The notes beneath the pieces are model-generated. The model had not been told where the DNA came from and searched no databases. It was given only the letters and a program-made list of their open reading frames with translations. The translations under genes and the position numbers were made by a program. A DNA stretch of 15,103 nt, taken from the NCBI GenBank assembly GCA_003557545.1, contig PWOD01000131.1, positions 1-15,103 on the forward strand, given 5' to 3'. The stretch's first letter is position 1. Each line of letters begins with the position of its first letter. Shown piece by piece: positions 14,312-15,103 of this stretch. The DNA is from a bacterium (GTDB lineage: Bacteria > T1Sed10-126).

Positions 14312-14800
14312 CTAATCAACTTTATGATGGATTCTTCCCCGTCGCTGCTGGGGAGGCTGGGGAGAACGATTAAAATAATCGATCAATTTCTCCCGCTGTT
14401 CAGCTGTGAGAGCCTCGCTTAGATCAGTAAGATGTTGTGCGAGAAGTTCTGACTGTTGTTCACGCAGCCGTCCTAACTTCTGCTGTTTAATTTGAAATTT
14501 TTCCTGGTTTTCTGGATCGGCCAGAAGAAGCTGAATTTTTTCACTACGAAGTTGTTGGGTTTGCCTGTGGAGCTCTCTGAACTCCCGGGTAAAAAGCCGT
14601 AACTCCGATTGTAACTCTTCCCATTGCTGACCGCCCATATTGAGTCGTTGTTGAAAAAAATCTCCATGACCATTTCTGGATTCCCAACTCCCCCTTTGAG
14701 ATGGACTATAAGATAAAAAAATCACTATCAGTCCACCAATAAAAGCGATATTTAACCCGATAGAAAAATAAATCAAGACAGTTCTTAAACGTTCTGACAT
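14312..14800 (-). CDS. Periplasmic heavy-metal sensor / Spy-CpxP-like protein
   Basis: A 162-residue protein with an N-terminal membrane anchor (about 9-30, LIYFSIGLNIAFIGGLIVIF) and a long helical, Gln/Glu/Arg-rich body. LSEALTAEQREKLIDYF near residue 130-146 is the LTxxQ-type repeat of the Spy/CpxP/metal-resistance group (Pfam Metal_resist). These proteins sit outside the cytoplasmic membrane, bind metals or act as chaperones and tune envelope-stress signalling. It starts 2 nt after the upstream gene's stop, with AGGAGGGG 11 nt before the ATG inside that gene, so the two are translationally coupled. A His/Arg-rich C-terminus (RRGRIHHKVD) could bind metal. The stop is TAG. The arsenic operon downstream has its own promoter. 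Confidence 0.75.
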   Translation of the reverse strand: MSERLRTVLIYFSIGLNIAFIGGLIVIFLSYSPSQRGSWESRNGHGDFFQQRLNMGGQQWEELQSELRLFTREFRELHRQTQQLRSEKIQLLLADPENQEKFQIKQQKLGRLREQQSELLAQHLTDLSEALTAEQREKLIDYFNRSPQPPQQRRGRIHHKVD

Positions 14801-14802
14801 AG

Positions 14803-15103
14803 TTACTCATTCCCCTCCTGATAATAATCAAATAGCTCACCATAAACCCCTTCTAAAAGCGGATCGGCATCAGCCATCAATTCAGTCACATAACTTTCTT
14901 GAGCATTAGCCGCAGAATAAAAAATCTCCTCTTGAAAAATTCCAACGAATTGATTTGAAACGCTAATGCCGACCAGTAGACCAATCAATAGACTTGCAGC
15001 CGCAGCCAGTGGAAACCGCTCAGTAAACCGATCAACCAATTTAACCTGGTTGACCTTACTTATTGTTTTTGAGGAAAAATCGGTTGGAATAGAAGGTACT
15101 GGA
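14803..15103 (-). CDS. Partial membrane protein, possible anti-sigma factor (5' end beyond window)
   Basis: The frame is open to the right edge, giving 99 visible residues. The TTG at 15039 is probably internal, since the upstream text (PVPSIPTDFSSKTISKVNQVK) continues without a stop. One membrane segment is seen (about FPLAAAASLLIGLLVGISVSN), after a basic, cytosolic-looking N-terminal part. An acidic extracytoplasmic tail ends in EGVYGELFDYYQEGNE. This layout, directly before a Spy/metal-sensor gene, is typical of anti-sigma factors paired with an ECF sigma factor. The zinc-finger part, if any, would be outside the window, so this call is inferred from context. Confidence 0.5.
   Translation of the reverse strand, partial: PVPSIPTDFSSKTISKVNQVKLVDRFTERFPLAAAASLLIGLLVGISVSNQFVGIFQEEIFYSAANAQESYVTELMADADPLLEGVYGELFDYYQEGNE

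Overview
The window looks like an AT-rich chromosomal segment of an anaerobic Firmicute with a two-membrane envelope, most likely of the Halanaerobiales type. The taxonomic call is an inference from gene content: a HydE hydrogenase maturase, a DUF4914 protein, a periplasmic Spy/metal-sensor-like protein, a very acidic exported cupredoxin and an ACR3 arsenite exporter. There is no rRNA or tRNA, and no insertion sequence or CRISPR array was seen.

Left part (1-2770). A minus-strand exported beta-propeller protein is cut by the left edge. After about 600 bases without a gene comes an RsmF-type rRNA m5C methyltransferase locus on the minus strand. Its catalytic part and its C-terminal PUA-like part lie in different frames, so the gene is split or frameshifted. 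A 406-base divergent spacer with a perfect 22-bp palindrome and several GATAAT half-sites separates it from a plus-strand DUF4914 gene.

Middle (2771-8500). The DUF4914 protein carries an HPr-kinase/PEPCK-like P-loop. Directly after it lies a compact block that looks like a small structured RNA gene: extended -10 promoter, several nested stems and an intrinsic terminator. Then, on the minus strand, come a type-1 copper protein, HydE, and an unrecognised 219-residue protein just upstream of hydE. A plus-strand msrB follows with a good promoter and ribosome binding site, but with an in-frame UAG at codon 20.

Right part (8528-15103). On the minus strand, mgtC-like and cofE-like genes probably form one operon. 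Divergent from mgtC is a plus-strand Prx6-type peroxiredoxin with a PerR-box-like operator and a strong terminator. The rest is a minus-strand arsenic/metal stress locus: a partial membrane protein (anti-sigma-like) and a Spy/metal-sensor-like protein, then acr3, a COG0701 permease and a small CxxC thioredoxin, which have their own TTGACA/TATACT promoter and a large nested dyad. A 16-bp palindromic sequence (CTTTTTATATAAAAAA) is shared between the acr3 operator region and the peroxiredoxin leader, hinting that arsenite efflux and peroxide defence are co-regulated.

Taken together the genes point to redox and metal stress (MsrB, Prx, cupredoxin, arsenite efflux, metal sensor), plus hydrogenase maturation. 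Two disrupted genes (rsmF, msrB) in 15 kb mean that sequencing error, decay and true recoding must be told apart.
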